A DNA stretch of 64,000 bases from Calliopsis andreniformis (taxonomy: Eukaryota > Arthropoda > Insecta > Hymenoptera > Andrenidae). The position numbers and the translations under genes are program-made. Shown here piece after piece: positions 63,122-64,000 of this stretch. The stretch spans positions 19,486,001 to 19,550,000 of the forward strand of contig NW_027480422.1 in NCBI RefSeq assembly GCF_051401765.1. Reading direction: 5' to 3'. The notes beneath the pieces were generated by a model, which was not told where the DNA came from, ran no database searches, and saw nothing but the letters and a program-made list of their open reading frames with translations. The first letter of the stretch is position 1. Each line of letters starts with the position of its first letter.

Positions 63122-64000
63122 GAGTGAAGCCTATGTTGCCCGGAACGTAGAAATGTCCATAACTTTCACACTGCTTGCAATTACTCCCGTTATACGATGG
63201 ACATACTGTTTGACTTTTATTGTACTTTATGCTTCTGGCGTAGACTTCTAAGAACCTATGTATTCGCTCTGGCGCAGCAATGACTCAGTGTGAAGTCTAG
63301 GATGCCCGGAACGTAGGAATGGCCATTACTTTCACACTGGTTGCAATTTTCAGTTTTATACGATGGAAAAACTGCTGTACATATATCGTATTTTATGCTT
63401 CTGCCGCTGACTTCCTAGTCCCTAACTATTCGACCTGGTGGAACAACGCCCTAGAGTGTAGCCTAGATTGCCCGGAACGCTGAAATGACCATTACGTTCA
63501 CGCTTGTTGCAATTATTCCTGTTATACGATGAAAAAACTGTTGTATTTTTATTTTATCTTTTACTTCTGGCGTTGACTTCTAATGCCCTAGCTATTCGAT
63601 CTGTTGGAGCTACGCCCCAGGGTCAAGTCTAGGTTATCCGGAACGTAGAAGGGACTATTACTTTCACACTGGTTGCAATTATTCCTGTTATACGATGGAA
63701 AAACTGAAGTATGTTTATTGTATTTTCTGCTTCTGGCGTTGAATTCTATGTCTCTAGCGATTCGATCTTGTGGGGCAATGCCCTCGAATGAAGCCTAGGT
63801 TACCCGGAACGTAGAAATGACCAGTCCTTTCACACTGGTTGCAGTTATTCCTGTAATACGATGGAAAAACTGTTGAATTTACATTGTATTTTATGCTTCT
63901 GGCGTTGAATTCTAAGGCCCTATGTATTCGATCTGGTGGTGCAATGTGTCGGAGTTAAGTCTAGGATGCCCGGAACGTAGAAATGGCCATTACCTTAACA
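63122..64000 (+). repeat. Super-repeat block P, copy 3 (cut by the window end)
   Basis: Matches 47359-48237 at an offset of 15,763 bp. It shows that the P-R-Q unit begins a third time and that the super-repeat is likely to continue beyond the window. Confidence 0.9.

Larger units (their letters stand above)
1..64000 (+). repeat. Satellite DNA array, ~166-bp monomer, about 385 tandem copies
   Basis: The whole window is a head-to-tail array of one monomer family. The motif GTAGAAATGACC (with variants) recurs every 166 bp, for example at 124, 290 and 456, and 124 to 3444 is exactly 20 x 166. Chaining such anchors to 63977 gives about 385 steps averaging 165.9 bp. I saw no inverted monomer, no non-satellite insertion and no unique spacer. 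The strand given is that of the motif as written; the array has no known coding strand. Monomers diverge from each other by roughly 5-25% by eye, but blocks several monomers apart are often almost identical, which is the signature of higher-order repeats. The length and organisation fit centromeric or pericentromeric satellites of plants and animals; the actual chromosomal location is inference. Neither window edge is an array edge. Confidence 0.97.

Noticed and set aside
1..64000. CENP-B box
   Set aside because: The reverse complement of the monomer contains TTTCTACGTTCCGGGCA, which loosely recalls the box (a TTC start and a CGGG end). It lacks the TTCG start and the central A, and its spacing does not fit when aligned on TTCG. 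I do not call it a box.
1..64000. CRISPR array
   Set aside because: Repeats adjoin directly with no spacers, and the period and divergence are those of satellite DNA.
1..64000. Mobile element with terminal repeats
   Set aside because: The long direct repeats (P, Q, HOR arms) consist only of satellite monomers. No transposase-like frame, target-site duplication or inverted terminal repeat was found.
1..64000. Naming the species or satellite family
   Set aside because: I do not recognise the monomer. A length of about 166 bp is shared by many plant and animal centromeric satellites, so any name would be a guess. A database search of the consensus would settle it.
37404..64000. Assembly error as the explanation for the P-R-Q super-repeat
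   Set aside because: Not excluded, but the copies differ by scattered substitutions and by several separate monomer-scale events, which a simple duplicated contig would not show.

Overview
This window is one uninterrupted block of eukaryotic satellite DNA. From end to end it is a head-to-tail tandem array of a roughly 166-bp monomer. Aligning the conserved GTAGAAATGACC motif gives about 385 monomer steps between positions 124 and 63977 (63,853 bp; 385 x 166 would be 63,910, so only 57 bp are lost to small indels). All monomers lie in the same orientation. Both window edges cut through a monomer, so the array continues on each side. I found no gene, tRNA, rRNA, transposon, CRISPR array or unique spacer. 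The open reading frames of 60-130 codons are chance readings of the repeat and are not annotated. The consensus monomer is about 42% G+C, with an AT-rich core and a GC-richer half. Length, single orientation and multi-monomer higher-order repeats (HORs) fit a centromeric or pericentromeric satellite of a plant or animal. I do not recognise the family and cannot name the organism.

Layout. 1-2770: EcoRI-type monomers with a 13-mer repeat and an exact 2-monomer duplication. 2771-11900: a second monomer family in nested 15-, 13- and 10-monomer HORs (sharply repeated at 5931, 8087 and 9745). About 12.2-36.0 kb: a long island of the first family (many GAATTC-bearing monomers and monomers with a 1-bp deletion), built from overlapping 9- to 14-mers and a nearly identical 21-monomer-spaced duplication (25113-27515 and 28593-30995). 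35964-37403: mixed transition. 37404-64000: a super-repeat made of blocks P, R and Q: P1 37404-38732, R1 38733-41728, Q1 41729-47358, P2 47359-48687, R2 48688-58320, Q2 58321-63121, P3 63122-64000 (cut by the window).

The most striking structure is this P-R-Q super-repeat. Its first period is 9,955 bp (60 monomers). Its second is 15,763 bp (95 monomers), because R2 has been amplified into a 16/18/18-monomer HOR (2,655, 2,986 and 2,986 bp) whose last two full units differ at only a handful of positions by eye. Most junctions between blocks keep the 166-bp register, and several can be placed within 5-13 bp. This is what in-register unequal exchange or similar recombination would leave. The window is therefore best read as a record of satellite turnover rather than as a set of genes working together.
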